Source: Progne subis subis (taxonomy: Eukaryota > Chordata > Aves > Passeriformes > Hirundinidae). From it: a stretch of DNA of 64,000 bases. The DNA lies in the NCBI GenBank assembly GCA_022316685.1, contig JAKJHU010000065.1, positions 1,978,322-2,042,321 of the forward strand, given 5' to 3'. Shown piece by piece: positions 1-14,100 of this stretch. Both the position numbers and the translations under genes were made by a program. The stretch's first letter is position 1, and every line of letters begins with the position of its first letter. Under the pieces are notes generated by a model. The model did no database searches and was not told the origin of the DNA. It worked only from the letters and a program-made list of their open reading frames with translations.

Positions 1-2650
1 ACTGCTGAGAGGTTTGAAGGGTAGTAACATGTTTGCTTGAGTTTAAACAATTAGAGGTTCACTAAGTGAAATCCACTGTAAGTGGAAGCTGCTAACTGAA
101 ACACTGACTCTACCAGGAAAGCATGACTGCCAGAATAAGAGCACTTTATCAAACACTTTCAGAAAGGAAAAAATAAATGTGTAACAATGAAGATAATTGT
201 ACAATTGTATTTTATTACCATCATGTTAGAAGAACAGAGAGATTTATTAAACTTACTTCAATCTCCATCTGTCCTTTATAACCTCAAAAAAAAAAAAAAA
301 AATCAGAGGAAGATAAAGAAATTGTCTATATTCTGTCTCTTTAAATTGATTTTTCATTTGCATCTCTAGTAAGAATTTAATTATGTTTGCAAAAACATAG
401 TCTGGTATATGGGCTATTTGCAAACTGTTCACTGAGATTATTATTTAAGATTTCTCTTAATTGTAGTTTTAAGCAGCGTTGTGCTGGTTTTTGAAATGCT
501 CCCAAAACCATCAAGTGCTCTCCAGAGGATGTGCTAATGAGGCATATAATAGGACATTGGGATGAATTTATTATTTGAATTTATACATTAGAAGGTTATT
601 TTTGATACTTTCATTACCTGTTTCTCATTATAAATAAGCTAACACTAGAAAATGTTTACCTTGTAAAATTATCAGGAGGCGAATATCTTGCTTATCTGAA
701 TAAGGGAATAATAGGCAAATTGATACAGTAGCAACAGGACTTCTGTTATAATCAGCAAAAAGGTAATAGAGGAAAAAGGCACTTGAAATGTAGATCAGAA
801 CAAGATCTTCTGTTAGTTCAGGGATTTTTGAGGCTTGTGTAGTCTCTTTGGGGCCCATGTTTTTTCTCATATTTCATCTGGAACTGCCTTTGTTTGCATT
901 TCCACTGAGCTTATGCAAGAGAGGAACTTTGCAAATCTGTAGAACTTAATTTTTCCAATGGGAAACTGCAGATAAGTTGTGGCTGTCATGGGCTTCACTC
1001 CTCTGTGTAATCCAGGGGAGCTGTTCCCAGCTTTAGTCTGAATCCGGCTGACTCAGAGTGACCTCGATGGTGCCTGGTGAGGACTGGTGGCTGGGCTGAC
1101 CCTTTCAGCAAGGCTTTTGAAGTCAGTCTGGGAATGCCCTCAGTGCTAACACCAGGGGTGTTTAAGGGAACATCTAAATCTGTTCACTGACTGCTCAGTG
1201 GTTGAGGTGTGTGGCTATTTGAAAATGCTCATTTTGTGACCTGTGGCTTGCATCCAGGACCTATTTCAGTCCTAACCTTTGGTTTGTATCTTGGTTGCTG
1301 GCTTGGGCTCTTGACCTTTGATATTTAGCCTGACTGCTGGCCTTTGGGTGCCAGATCACTTCTTGTCCAAGGCTTGGATTCCAGTTTTGGGTATTAGCTC
1401 CAACAGCTTCTTGCAGCTTGGCACTTAAATCTTATATGTGCTTTTGAAATTTTCCCTTTAGGACACTAATTGCACTTCTTATATTTCTTTCTCAGCCTTT
1501 ATGTAAAACTCTTGTAATCAGAACAGCTCGATCCTAAACACATCCCTTCCCTCGTGGGTCATTAAATGAGGATGCAGAGCTGTTTGGACACTTTTCCAGG
1601 AATCCCTGACTCCTGCTCACCGTGGGGAGACTCTTGGTTGCCTTTGTGCTCACGCTCTGTGATGTGCAGGTGGGTGGGTGCCCACCAGCACAGCCTCAGC
1701 CCCAGGTGGCCATAGCAATGTCTGCCTTATGGCTGGACATCCAAAAAGCCAAAAGGAGTGCAAGCCTGATAAATCCCAGCATCCCGTTGGCCACAAATCT
1801 CTTGCTGAGATACCAATCTGAAAATCTGACCGAATATTAAAAATTAAAAACTCTCCATAAATTTACATTACATCAGTTAATTTCCTCCTGACACATGATA
1901 CATGAAATGACAGCAAAATGATGTCCAAGGAAAACAAACACAACCCCAAGGTCCCTATGGTATTTTCAGTAAAAGCATCACAAGGTTCTGTTGCTTTTGG
2001 AGGTCAGATGGCAAGCTCCACGTTCACAGTTGTGACTACATGCTCCTGTGAGTTTGTTTCCCTGGCTTTGCAGGGACTGTTCACGTGAATAACCACTCCT
2101 GCAGAGTGAATAAAGGCATTTGCAATCTGGTCCCAGCTGGAAACTTATTTCTGAAGCCAGTTCATTCTCTTCATAAAGCACAGATTCCTTATTTTATCTT
2201 GTTTTGTGTTTAGCTCACATCATTTGAAATCTTTAGGTTGATTGCTATGCCATTCCAAATCGCTTCCTACTGGAAGAGATGTGTATTTTGTAGCTCTTGA
2301 TTCTGTCCCAACACATATTTGGAAGAGAGATATTCTTGTCTGGGAGGAGAAGGGTAATTGCTGCCTGCCTGGATATCAGTTAATTAGCAGTCTCCTCACC
2401 AGTGGACGCCTGGCTTAATTCACTCTTTTGTCGAGTAATTTATTAAATAACTCCAAGGCTATTCAGGCAGCCTCTACAGTATTTTATAACAAAGCACTAA
2501 TTACTTGGTATATTTAATGGCAAAAGAGATGTAAGGAAATACAGGGCATATATTCTCAGTTGCTTGCCGACCTTTCTCTCACACCTTTCCCTTGCAACAC
2601 AGAGCTCAGTGAATTAGATCCAGTCATTCCTCAAGCGAGGATGTGGGCAT
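1..2650. other. Intergenic sequence, no supportable gene
   Basis: No exon, RNA gene or full repeat is recognisable. There is a 17-A run at 286-302. From about 1040 to 1420 the sequence is enriched in TGGCT/CTTTGG words, including a TTGACCTTTGA at about 1312 that resembles a nuclear-receptor half-site pair. From about 2340 to 2540 it becomes rich in TTAATTAGCA, TAATTTATTAAATAA and CACTAATTACTTGG motifs, typical of homeodomain-bound conserved elements. Function is not shown by the sequence alone. Confidence 0.6.
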
Positions 2651-2689
2651 AATTTTACAGGAGTTATTGACTATGCTTTTCTTCCTCGT

Positions 2690-3060
2690 TGCGATCTCGG
2701 CCTGGTTCGGAATGCAAAATAACATTCCAAGCAGGAATCTCTGTCATAGCCCCAGCAAGGCTGCTTAGACAGAGAGAATGAGCTTTGCTAAGCGCTGACT
2801 CTTGCGCAGCGGCTCGGGAAGCGGACGGAGGGAACGCAAGACAAGCCCTGTGCTCGGCTGCCCGGTGGCATCTCGTGTGCTGCTGCTGTCCATTAACGTG
2901 CCACTGGCTCGGGGACAGCGCTGGGCTCGGCCCACGTCACTCGCAGCTGTCGGGGGGATGAGACAAGCTTGCTGGGGAACGCGCTAAGATAATCACAGGG
3001 AGGTGAAGTCGAATCTCGTATGTGCGCTGCACTGAGTGCTCCGAGCGATGGAGGTTTTAT
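2690..3060. promoter_or_regulatory. CpG-retaining block, candidate regulatory element
   Basis: Against CpG-poor flanks this block has many CpGs (gcgcagcggctcggg, gcggacgg, ctcggcccacgtcac, gaacgcgc, gtcgaatctcg). It is too small and weak for a standard CpG island. Local persistence of CpG suggests an unmethylated regulatory element or a promoter of an unannotated transcript. The overlapping ORFs, including 151 codons at 3020-3475, resemble no known protein. Confidence 0.35.
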
Positions 3061-6000
3061 TCTGCAGCACGGAGACCAGATGGGCTCTGTGACTGTTCTT
3101 TGGGTTTCTGGGGGAGAATTCAATACATATGGGCTGGAATCAACACCTCATTTGTCAGTTCAAGTCACACCATTACACCCTTCCCACCCCCCCCGCAATT
3201 TTTGCGGTTGTTTTACAAACAGAACATCTCCTGGTAGCAGATATGTGTTAAGGCAGCATTCTGAAATTTGCCAGCTCTTTATCCCTTTTGCCGAACCCCT
3301 GCTGGAATCCAAAAGCCCAATTTCTTTTCTTCTCTTTCCTGCAGGGTACAAGCAGCTGTTATTTTGCAAAGAGAGGCTCTGTACCATAGTCATTCTCCTC
3401 AGCAATTTGTGCAAAAAGCACAGGCTTTTTGTTACTTTTAATGTCTTATCAGATGATTTCTGTTTTGACCTATAAAACATACTACTGTATAAATTGTGAG
3501 AATGGAAGGTCGGTAGATCTGACGGTTGAGTCTAACTCTGTTTTAAGACCAGTTCTGGCAGGACATCTAAAACACCTTAGCACATAAAAAGTATGCACTG
3601 GTATTTCCCAGGTATTACTGAGAGTCAGTTTTAATGCTGAGATTTTCTGAATGGGGAGGAAGCATGCTCCTTTTTTTTGGGTACTCCTTTCCACTATGCT
3701 TCCTTCAAAACTCAGCACCTTAAAAAATGTTAAAGAATGTTAAAGCATTATTCTACACAGCATCATAATTCATCTGTTGCAGCCTTTTTTTTTTTTTTTT
3801 CCCTTCAGGGAAATCAAGTTTTAACTCCATGTATTCAGTGTACTGAATAGTTCAATGTGCTGCATATTAATTTGATGAGACATCCATTACAAGCAATTGT
3901 AATAAAAATGGGGACCTGGCTTGGTAATTCTAGTTTAAATGTATATAACTGTATTTCAAATTATGGTCATAGAAAAAAATTAAAAACCCTCTATTTTTTA
4001 TTTTTAAAAATAATTAACATTTTAGTTCCTTGTAGAGCTTTTCTGATATATTTTGAATTTTTGTTAAATCGTGAAGCTTTGTTTTCTATGAGATTTGTAT
4101 GGTACAAAGAAAGAATTTGTCATTTTAGATATTCATATTTAATAGGCAGAGACCTAAATGATGTCTGTTTTGATGTCTGTTAGTTCTTCCTTGAATAAAC
4201 ACCTGCCCCTTCTTTAGAGGTGTTTGTGGTAGGGAAGTTTTGCTGTTGTTTCATCCAACAATATGAGAATATTAAAGCAGTAAACAGCACAGAAAAGGAA
4301 TTTTTCATAAGGAAGGCAACTAACTCACACCAGGACCAAAATGTGTTAAGGAGCAGGATTGTAACTATCATATCAACTGTTGTGGCACTGTCCTCTTGCT
4401 ACAGACCAGAAGTCTGGGTCTGTAAAAGGGTGTGGGCAACACAGACCAGATCATCTTTGGGCTTTGGTGAGATGGACCTGGAGTCAATTCAGAACATTCT
4501 TCATGCAAACAGCAGAACTGAACTGGTCTTGATGGTAAAGGAGAAGCAGGACCCCATGGTCACATAAACACATTTTAAAAAATTTATTTAAAGTACTAGT
4601 CAGTTTTTGAGGCAGAAGGGTTTAGTAATGGTACTTTAAAATGGTGATGATGATTCCTTTCTTGCTTTATAAAAATCCCCTTACTAAAATGTTATTAAAT
4701 GTTGTTTAGAACGCTTTCATTAAAATTCAATTGGTTGAATGGAATTAAATTAAGAATTACACTGAATTCAGCAGCCTTTCAAATGGAAGGTCCAGTTTGC
4801 TCTTTGGGAAACTCTGGAGAATTGTTTGTCACTGTTGCAGCTCCTGTACCTCACTGACCACTGGAGTTGCTGTGTTTTGGTTTTGCAAAAGAAGCTGAAG
4901 TTTTACTTCATCCTGAGTTATTCACACTGACTGGATGCATACTTTCAGGTGTATCAGCAGCATATATAAACATTGTTAGTTTGAGAGAAGCAAAGAAGCA
5001 AAGAAGCAAAGAAGCAAAGAAGTTTTATGGATTCCTTACGTTTGATGTTGCACAGGACTTGTACCACGCATAGTAGATTTTGTACCTCAGTTTTAATTCT
5101 GATATTTTAGAAAGCACACCTATAACTTGAGAGATAGGAAAAGTCATCGAAGCTTTCCTTGTCCTTTGCTCTCAGGCTTTGACTTCTCCCTTGTATTTCT
5201 CATTATTCATTAATACTTACATGCTGAGTGACACATTTTATGATGCACAGACACTCCATATGTATGAGAAAGACCTGTCAAAGCCTAGGAGGTTTTTTTT
5301 CCCTCCACTGAATTGATTATCTTCAAAGTCCTGACCCATATCTATTTTTAATTTTTTTTTTTTTTAAACAAGATCTTTTTATTTGTCAGGGGATCAAAGA
5401 TGCCTTTAAACCAGCCTGTTTCTGCAGCTGAGGGATCAGCCTTAAGATGGTGTGGGTTTAGGATGTGCTACAGGGTTGGACGTGAGAGGTTTTACAACTG
5501 CACAACCTCCACACCGATGGCAGAGGTTAAATTGCCTTTAAGCTCCACATATACACTAGTGAATACCCAATTTTTTTCACTTTAGTTCCTATCTACTTCA
5601 TAGATCATACACTTAGAACTAATCCAATGACCTTCAGGAAGAAGTTAATATAATTTTTCAACTGGGCAAACAATTGCAAAACTATTGTGAAAAATTCCAT
5701 TTTGCCTCATCCATTTGTGGACAGGTATCTGTGTTTCAGCCTGACTCAGGAGCACAGTCTCTGTGCACAAGCAGGTGGGATGGCTCCATCCCTGCATTCT
5801 GCGTGAAATTTCCTCCTTTCCCTCTTGCCACAGGTGGACTTGGACAGGAACAAAAGCAGTGGATGCAGCATCCACCACGAGGTCATCCTGCTGCTGTTAC
5901 ATATCCCTGGGTGTACCAGGCTTTCCCTGCTCTGAGTCTGGATGCACTGCAGGAAAAGCTGCTGATGCCTTTCACCAGAGGTTTGGCACCTTGCAGAGCT

Positions 6001-9000
6001 GAGGATGAGTGTTCTCCGTGACCTTGCTTCCCTCAAATCCCTTTTGCACTGTTTTGAAACGGCACCGAGACCAACCAAGTGGAAGTTCCCACATCATTTC
6101 CAGCTCAGGCAGAGAGCATGCTGACCTTGCCCAGACTTCATGCTTGAATGTCTTCTGTTCGCTCAGAATTCCAATAAAAAATCTGGGCCTGGGAGAACAG
6201 TACAGCAATAGGTACTGCATAATTTGACACATGTTTCTGACTGGCTGGAGGTCATTTAAGGCTTTGAAATTACGGGGGGGAAAAAAAAAAAAAGAAAAAA
6301 AGGTGATGTGGAAGCTGTCTTTGGAATAAAAGCAACTTTTAGGTGTCCCTAGCAGTTCACAAGAATGAATCTTGTACACAAAAGTATTTGTTTATATAAT
6401 TTCAAGAGTGTTACTGCAATGACCTTTTCTGTTAATATCAAGTATTGAGTTTAGAAAATGCCCACTGCATTGACTTTTTAACACCTTTAAACTTCATATT
6501 CTATGAATTTGGTATAGGCATTAAAATAGTAGCAGCTGTTTCTATTCTCTTTTTTTCCTCTCTCCCTGAATATGGAGCACAGACACAGGTTGCACGATTT
6601 ATAAAATATGTGCCTGTGCAGACACATTCCTGAAAGTCAGGACAGCTTCAGTGATTCTATCTTATTTTACTGCTTCTTTGAAAGCTGATAAAATTTAAAA
6701 TTTCCAGCAAGCTGTGGGAAAAAAAGATATTTTACTTTTGAAAAATACCTAATTCAAAATCTGTCAAGAAGAATTTGATATGGAAACCATTCAGAATGTT
6801 TTAAAAAGGAAGTTGAACACCATAGTTCTATTTTTCATTTTTGATATTTTTTTCTTGTGCAAACCTTTAGCTTTATGGGCTATAATATTTCAATATTACT
6901 GTAAAAATATTTCAACAGCACCTGGCTGATATTCCCAAATGAATCTACAATCTACATTTCACTGAACATTTTGTGGTTTTGATATTTTTTATCCACTAAG
7001 AGTGGAATTAAACTTCAAAATGCCTGAATTTCCCAGAGGATAGACAATTTATTTCTCTAACTATGTGTGTTTTGCCACGCTTCTCCCTGTCTTTATTACA
7101 CAGTGTGCTTCCTCTTGCAGTCTTGATGATCAAAGCATGAGAGCTGTCAGATGAGAAGAACTGTGTAGCACGTAAGAGCTGTGCATCAGTAACACACTGG
7201 TGAAAATCAAAGGAAATCAAGACCAAAAAATCCATGTTTCTTTTCACCTTAAAACTAAACCAAGCCAGTGTTAATTAGTCTTCAGAGACAGTAGTAGCTT
7301 CAGAAAACAATGGCTTTTCCAGGATTTTTATCAGCAGAAAACCCTTGGTCTCCAAATACATAGCACAGAACTGTTTTTACAGTTCCAAGGGATTATTTAA
7401 AGAAAGAAAGAAGTTGCATCAAGATTTTTAGTCTCACTGAAGTCCATGAGCATTGGATTAGGTCCTTAGATCTGGTTATGTAAACATTTCTGTAACATTT
7501 TTAGACTGTAATATTTGGCCCGTTACTATAGAGTGCTGTAGTTACACTCGAAGGGCTTATAATTTATTTTCTACCTGATACATCCACTTCCCATGTCAAC
7601 ATACACACTGGTATTTAAAAGTATCACTCTTTTCTTTCTGTACTCACTGAAGTAAGGGAAGCAGCTGCCTGAGGTCTGACAAAATGTTGCTGGATATCAA
7701 TGATTTCTCGCAGAAGAGGAGAGGTTATGCCTTGCTATATTTCATATTGCAGCTATTTCCAATTTATCTGTGGGTAAGAACAGGTTTTTATAATCCACTG
7801 TCTTTGCTCCTTGTGCCTGGTGAGGTGATAAATCTAAGAAACAAATAAACAAACCAGCTGTGTGAATGCTACTTTGAAGATTTTCAACCTTTTCTCTCCT
7901 TTTCTTACTTTTTATAAGTTTTATCCTTGTATTGCTTTATCTTTGTATAAATCACAAAGTCTATATTAAGCCCCAAAATGCATAACCTCCCGTAAAACCT
8001 GGCTTCAGGTGTTGGCTGGTGCTTCAGCGATGTATCTCGCTATTAACTGGGTAGTGTTAGCCAAAGGGAGCAGATTGATTTAAAAAGAGTCAGTAATAGA
8101 TGTCTTGTATCAGGAGTGCTGAAGGATTGCACGCTGAACAAAACGAAACGTGGTCATTGTTCACTCATTCTACTCTCCTGTGCCATCTGTTATGCCAGTG
8201 CAGTGACATGCTAAATCATTGAATCTCAAAAGCATCAGCATTTTGCACAAAGGCAAAAGACTGAGAGTGCCAGGAGAATGCTTTTGAATGTGTGACCTGT
8301 ATCTTATGCAAGCAGTGTGATCTTCCCTGAGAGCACAGGCCAGCAGGAGAGTGGAGCTCCACCTCTTCTCTGTGATAAATGACAATAAATTTTATATTAT
8401 ATCATGAATGCATGAGCTGATATACTTCTGACTGAACTGTGGTTCGTAGGTACCAGCACTGTAAATTACTACAGTGCCTTTTCTACCAAATTAAATTGAT
8501 GTTGTGTGGGCAGATGTTTGTTTTAACCTTGCTTTTAATGCTCAGTTTCTTACAGCCATAAGAGCTCTCCTAAGATAAGCAGAGTGTAGTTTTTATATGC
8601 TCAGCAGTAGCACTGCTCTAAGAATGATGCACTAGACTTTTTCAAACACCTGAATATTTATTATGAAGGATGCACAGCTTTCCTCCTTCAAAAGCTGCAG
8701 GGAGAACATCACAGTCCAAACCTTCATTTAGGAAGTCAAGGAAGATGTGACCCTAACAAAGTCAGTGGGATTAGGTGACCTATATAGTTATTATCTTACA
8801 GTCTTTATTATAACTAATTCTGAACAGGGGAAAGAAGCACGCTCTTTTTTGCCTTATTGGAATTCTTCAAATCCTCATAAAATTTTACTGAGATAATAAT
8901 AGCAATCATATGTTGTATAGATAGTGCAGTTCATCTCTAAGTGCTTTTTAAAGATAAGATGCATCTTCATTGATGCTGAAACAAAATTTAAAAAGTCTTG

Positions 9001-11129
9001 TGCTAAGTCCCACAGCAGCAACTGACAAATTTGGGGGATGACTAAACCATCCAATGCACTAAGCCTGTGCAACTGTAACTTTATATTTGTTGTTCTTTTA
9101 ATCAGCCCTGTTAAAAATCTAAAAAAAAAAAAAAAGTAACTAATACTGTAATCTGTTTACACAACATTAACTATCTCTATTACTCCAAGAAGTGGTCCTG
9201 AGCCTCTCTGACTCTGCCAAAGCTTACTTCTGGTCTCAGATCTTTATTCTGGGTCTTTATTCTGGGTCGTATCCACATGGGTACCAGGTGGACAAAGGAG
9301 CTGAGGGGGTGGAATTGAGGGGCAAGTAATTCATGCCAATAATGTAAGGGTTACTACTGGAGTGTAAAAGATCTATTTGGGCCTATGCTTAGTCCTCTTT
9401 GTTTCTTGTATTTTTGGCGTTTGGACTGTTGGAGCAATAATCTCAGTGCTTAAAGGAGAGAGAGAGGAAGGTACTCTGCAGTGCTTGAGAGAATTGCTCA
9501 TGTTAGTGGCATTTGGTGCCCCAAATGAGTCCAGACAGACATTTTCCTACATTCCCGAAGTGAAGTCTGATCTCTTCTGTTCAGATGTAACATTTGTGTG
9601 TGGTCTGCCTTTTCTTTCGAACTTATTTCCCTTGTACTGCAGCATAAATTTAACTGAAATTACCGTACTAATACTTACCTTCTGAATTCATAGCAGTTTC
9701 CTAACAATATGTCACTGAGCCTCCAGTTCAGTCCCCTCTCTATGACACCATCTTAATGAGAGAAGAGACTAGTTTTCCTAGTTTAATTTCTTGCATCATG
9801 CTTTGTAAGATCCTGTTTGTTCCCACCACGTAAAGGTATTTTAGGATGCTGTCCTTGAAGCCTTTGCTTTCCTTTTTGCTGTGTTCTTATTGTGTCTGTC
9901 TGGGCTTTAGGTTTTATGCTCTGTCAAATTTTAGCCTAGAGTGACAGCGGAGGAATGAGCATTATAATGAAAGTGCTGACAAACCCTTAGCTGTAATGAC
10001 GTGAATGGTGCAGCTATCATTTGAGTTTGCTGTGTTCTTTACTTTAAATCTTTAATGCTATTTTCTCCTTTTATCCTGTGTTGAACAGTGGGATTACTCA
10101 AGTGGTTTATGTCTTAGAAGTTGTGCAGTTAAGTGAGTTGTTCAGTGGGGTGGAAGGACTCCTCTCTGGGGGCCACCTTCTTCTTTTTAGAGGTGTGGAA
10201 AAGTTTAAGGTCGATACTGCAGTGCCATTCCAACTCTGCCATCAACTTTGACTGCTGTGATCACTCCCTCTAACTGCACTTTATTTTATATACACTGGCT
10301 GAGGCAAGGCCAGGGTCCTCTCAGCTGGGAGAATCAGTGCATTTTGTATTGTAAATGGGAAAAGAGTGAAGCCTCAAAGAGAGAAAATTTAGCTCATAGT
10401 AAAGAAGTGTTAGTTGACGTTGTACTCATTAATATTTCAGCCTGTAAGTCATTTGGAGCTGGCTGTCTGCATTCCCGTGTGAACAGATGTTGTCCAAAAC
10501 ATTTCTGACATTACACAGAGCAAATAATGAATGGACAAGATATGAATCTGCATGGAAGTGCCCATCCCCTGTCTGCATGGACGTGATGTTGCAGTGGTGG
10601 AAGTGACAACCCTGTGGAGTTTTGATTTCAGTGAAAGCAGAAACAAATTTTTAAGATGCCTTTTTGATTATATCTCTAGCTTTTCTAAAATGGCAGAAGC
10701 TGTTTCATCTCGAGTAGGCCCTGCTATTTTACACTAGACAAGGATTCGGCCCGGGGAATCGCCTCTGCCTGATTCCAGTCAGCTGCAATTAGCATGTGGG
10801 TGGATGTGTGGCTGTCTTCTGCCATGTGACCAGCTAATGCTAAAGGAGAGGGAACTCTAATCCCTTTAGCTCCACCATACATCTTCCCATACTGCCTGAG
10901 AGGTCATTTGAGCAAAGTAAAAGCAGTAAAAGCACATATTTAAAAAGGTAAAACAAGACATATGTGCAGAGGGATTTTAATTTCCCACAGACATCCACTG
11001 ATATGAGCCTCATGAATCCCAGCCCCATTTCCCCGTTGGGGAAATGAAATCTGCATCCTTGGGCATGGAGAAGACTTGGCTGTGCGAGGCCATGAGCATC
11101 CTGTCCCAAAGTGGTTCCATTCTGAGCAG
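3061..11129. other. Intergenic sequence, mostly featureless
   Basis: AT-rich unique-looking DNA with no gene I can support. It contains an 8-bp tandem repeat (4987-5022), mononucleotide runs near 3786-3801, 5348-5366, 6281-6301 and 9121-9134, an AAAG run near 7399-7412, a duplicated TTTATTCTGGGTC at about 9243-9268, and an 8-bp stem palindrome at 8456-8477. An acceptor-like pyrimidine tract and AG at about 5812-5833 precede an open frame to 6021, but that translation is unfamiliar. Confidence 0.6.
4987..5022 (+). repeat. Short tandem repeat, unit GCAAAGAA
   Basis: Four exact copies of the 8-bp unit GCAAAGAA occupy 4990-5021, with a partial copy before and a single matching base after. The unit length is unusual among common vertebrate microsatellites, and the copies are identical, suggesting recent slippage and probable length polymorphism. 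It lies in intergenic sequence. Confidence 0.9.
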
Positions 11130-11185
11130 GGGAGCAGACCAGGTGACTTCAGAGGTCCTTTACAGCTGAAATTGTTCTACCAGGT
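11130..11185 (+). mobile_element. CR1 LINE 3' tail, decayed
   Basis: The string TGAGCAGGGGAGCAGACCAG followed by GTGACTTCAGAGGTCCTTTACAG and AATTGTTCTA follows the order of the CR1 3' end (GGTTGGACTAGATGACCTCCAGAGGTCCCTTCCAAC and then ATTCTGTG), with many substitutions. Only the tail is present, as is usual for 5'-truncated CR1 copies. Divergence implies an old insertion. Borders are approximate. Confidence 0.6.
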
Positions 11186-14100
11186 GGTCTATTGAAAGAA
11201 AGGTTAGTGGTGAAATCATGGTCCTTTCTTTTGTGACTCTGATTCAAATATTGAAGCAGTGTTTGTTTCGACCTGCCTACAGGGAATGGATAGCTCTGGT
11301 AGGATCATTGAGGAAGACCCTTCCAGTGTGTTACACCAGCAACAAATTAACTCGTTGCTGTCAGCAAAGTTAGGGTACAAGCTGTCCTTTGGTCTCCTGT
11401 GTGTCCCTGTCACTGTGACATCTGGATTTCTCTCATCCTTTATTACAATCTTTGAATCAAAATGCTTATGTCTCAAAAGTTTCTGCTTTTCACACACAAC
11501 AGCGTTTTATCAGGGCTCTTGCACCTACTTCTCAGGCTCCCTGGAGTATTTATGACTCGTGGGGTTCCTGGAACTGTGTTAATAGAAGTGCAGCCCTGGG
11601 GAGCACTGCTGCCAGCTGCTTTCTTTAAGAAACAGCACAAACTCTTGAGATCATTTTCTAACTCCCCTTGGTCTTTCACGATTTCACTACATAGAGAAGG
11701 CACACAGACACATTGTCCCTACAACTGTGTGTAACACTTGATTTCTAGAGCTGACAGCTACCCCCAGTTATTCATTAACAGTCTTTTGAGGGACAATGTT
11801 AATAAGAGCGAGAACAGCAGCAGTGGGGGTGATACCATTATTCTCTGAGTCAGGTTTGATTAAAGAAAGTAAAAAATCATCAGGAGATGCTTCTGAGAAT
11901 CAGAATTGCAAACTAGATGATAACAACCTTCTCTGGGTTACGCCTCACTCTTCATTAAAACAGGTTTCTGGGTTCTTCAATGACAACATTCTGCTGGTCA
12001 TAAAGCATATGGGCAAAAGAAAATTTATGGAAAACTCCCAAGTAGCCTCCTTGCTTTATTAGGCTTTATCATCACTGTACTCTGGGGCAGAGCACAGCAG
12101 ATAAAGGAAAGTCAGAAATTTGGGAAGTTTATTCTTGCCCCAGTCCTGTGACAACAACAAAACTTGTTTAATCTCTCAATGCCACATGTTATCTCCATGT
12201 AAAATGCAGTGGGTTTGATTCATATTAAAAAGGAGGATTAGAAACCTAATCCATTCTTCTTTGTACATAATTTTGAAACATTTAGAAGGAGACATGGGAG
12301 TCCAAAGGTTTGGTGGTTAGCAATGGTAATAAAATCCGAGTGTGGGTTTTTTTTAAATGATTTTCTGGACTCTTGTTTTGCAGTGTGTCATGAAGAATTC
12401 ATAAAGAGCCCTTGGCAAAAGTGTATGAGTGCAGTTACAGAGCACCTCCAGAAGAGATACATGATCTCAGTAACTCTTGAGTTGAGAATATATGCAGGGG
12501 ACAGATACACTTATTTTCTTGAGTGTACAACCAAAGTTATGCAATGAATAGTATGATTTGAGTGTTAAACATCATTCTGATTTCATTCTGATTGCCCTTT
12601 GAGATACAGAAATGAGCTGATATATAAAATATACTCATTTGTTGAGTGTCTAGTAAATGTTAAGAAAACTTCCAAAAATACCAGCATAACTATAAGTGTA
12701 ATAAATGCTAGACATTTTGGCCCTTGTACCACTTTTCCAAATAGCTTATGGGAAGTCCAAAGTGTTAAGTCAAGCAGAAAAGCAAATGTATATATATATA
12801 TATATATTTTTTTTTTTTCCAAGAAGTAATGCAATTTTTCATCTCTGCATACAGAAGCAACATTTTACAGTAGGAAATTCAGATATTTATGGCAATGTGT
12901 AAACCTGTGTTGGTTATACAGACGCCAAAATTGTGGCTTAGCCAGACAGCCATGGAAAGAATTGCTCTGCAAGGAGACAGCCAGGTACGTGTCTTTACTC
13001 TCAGCCACCGCTGCCCAGTGACTTTTTCTGGCAGCCTCCTTTTCACTAGATGCTAAATCAGAACTACAAATTCATTTTCAGAAGGACTATGGCGAGGACC
13101 TGTGTGAGACAACCGTCCCTTCCTCTGCCTCCTGTTCTCAGGGCTCACTTACCAACTTGGATTAACTGCTGCCGAAACTTGTCCCAACTACTTTAGCTCA
13201 TTTCCCCTTCCCCTCACTTAAATGTATTTGTGAAATCATCAGCAAGTCTGCATTCTATTCTAAGAACTACTTTCCTGCAGGTTTCATGGAGAGCTCTCAT
13301 GTATCTTGCGGGGAGGAGTGTGTTGATGTCTGACACATTGCATTTTCTTCTATATTTGCTCTTCATTCGTGCACAGCAAGAGGCTGAAAATTGTTGAGGA
13401 TATTTGTTGCTTGTCCCTCTTATTTGTGCATGAACATGCACATACAGCCTTATGGAAACTTTGAATTTTAGAACAGCGAGAAAAGATTTTATATCCTTGT
13501 TTATCCTCTAGGCACTGTGCTCTCACTTCTCTTTTGATACTGATGGAAAAGAGCTTATTAATGGGCTGCTTCAATAGACTTGTTAAAAGATTTTCTTTAC
13601 AATAAAAGAAAAAACCCCAATCTTTTTGAAATTCCATCACTGAATGAAATGACATCACTGATTTAGTCTTTATTTTCTGTATGACTAAGCATTTCATTTT
13701 TATGCAGAATAAAAATTCTTGTCAAGAAAAAATTGGTCACAGTTCAGATGTTTTCTAACAAGACATCAGCTGCATCATTAGTATGGTTTTTCTCTAAGCT
13801 GAGCATCAGCTTACATGAGAAATAAGGGATTTGCTGAGCTCCACATTCTTTCTCCCTCTCTGATCTGCATATTGTGCTCCATTGCTGTGGTACATTAATT
13901 CTCATATGACCCAGCCATTCATAAATTAGCTCTCTCATCATCACTGCAGAGCGCACAGGACTGCTAACTTCAGTGAGGGAAAGACCTTGTAGGTCAGCCC
14001 ACGCCATTTCCTCCCCAGTATGGACTGAGATGTGCTTGTGAAGGAATGTGAAGTGAGTGAATGCTTGTGAAGTGAGCCCTGTGAAGGAATGAGGGCAACC

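Noticed and set aside
3020..3475. 151-codon open frame downstream of a CpG-rich patch
   Set aside because: No known protein resemblance and overlapping frames on both strands; treated as noncoding.
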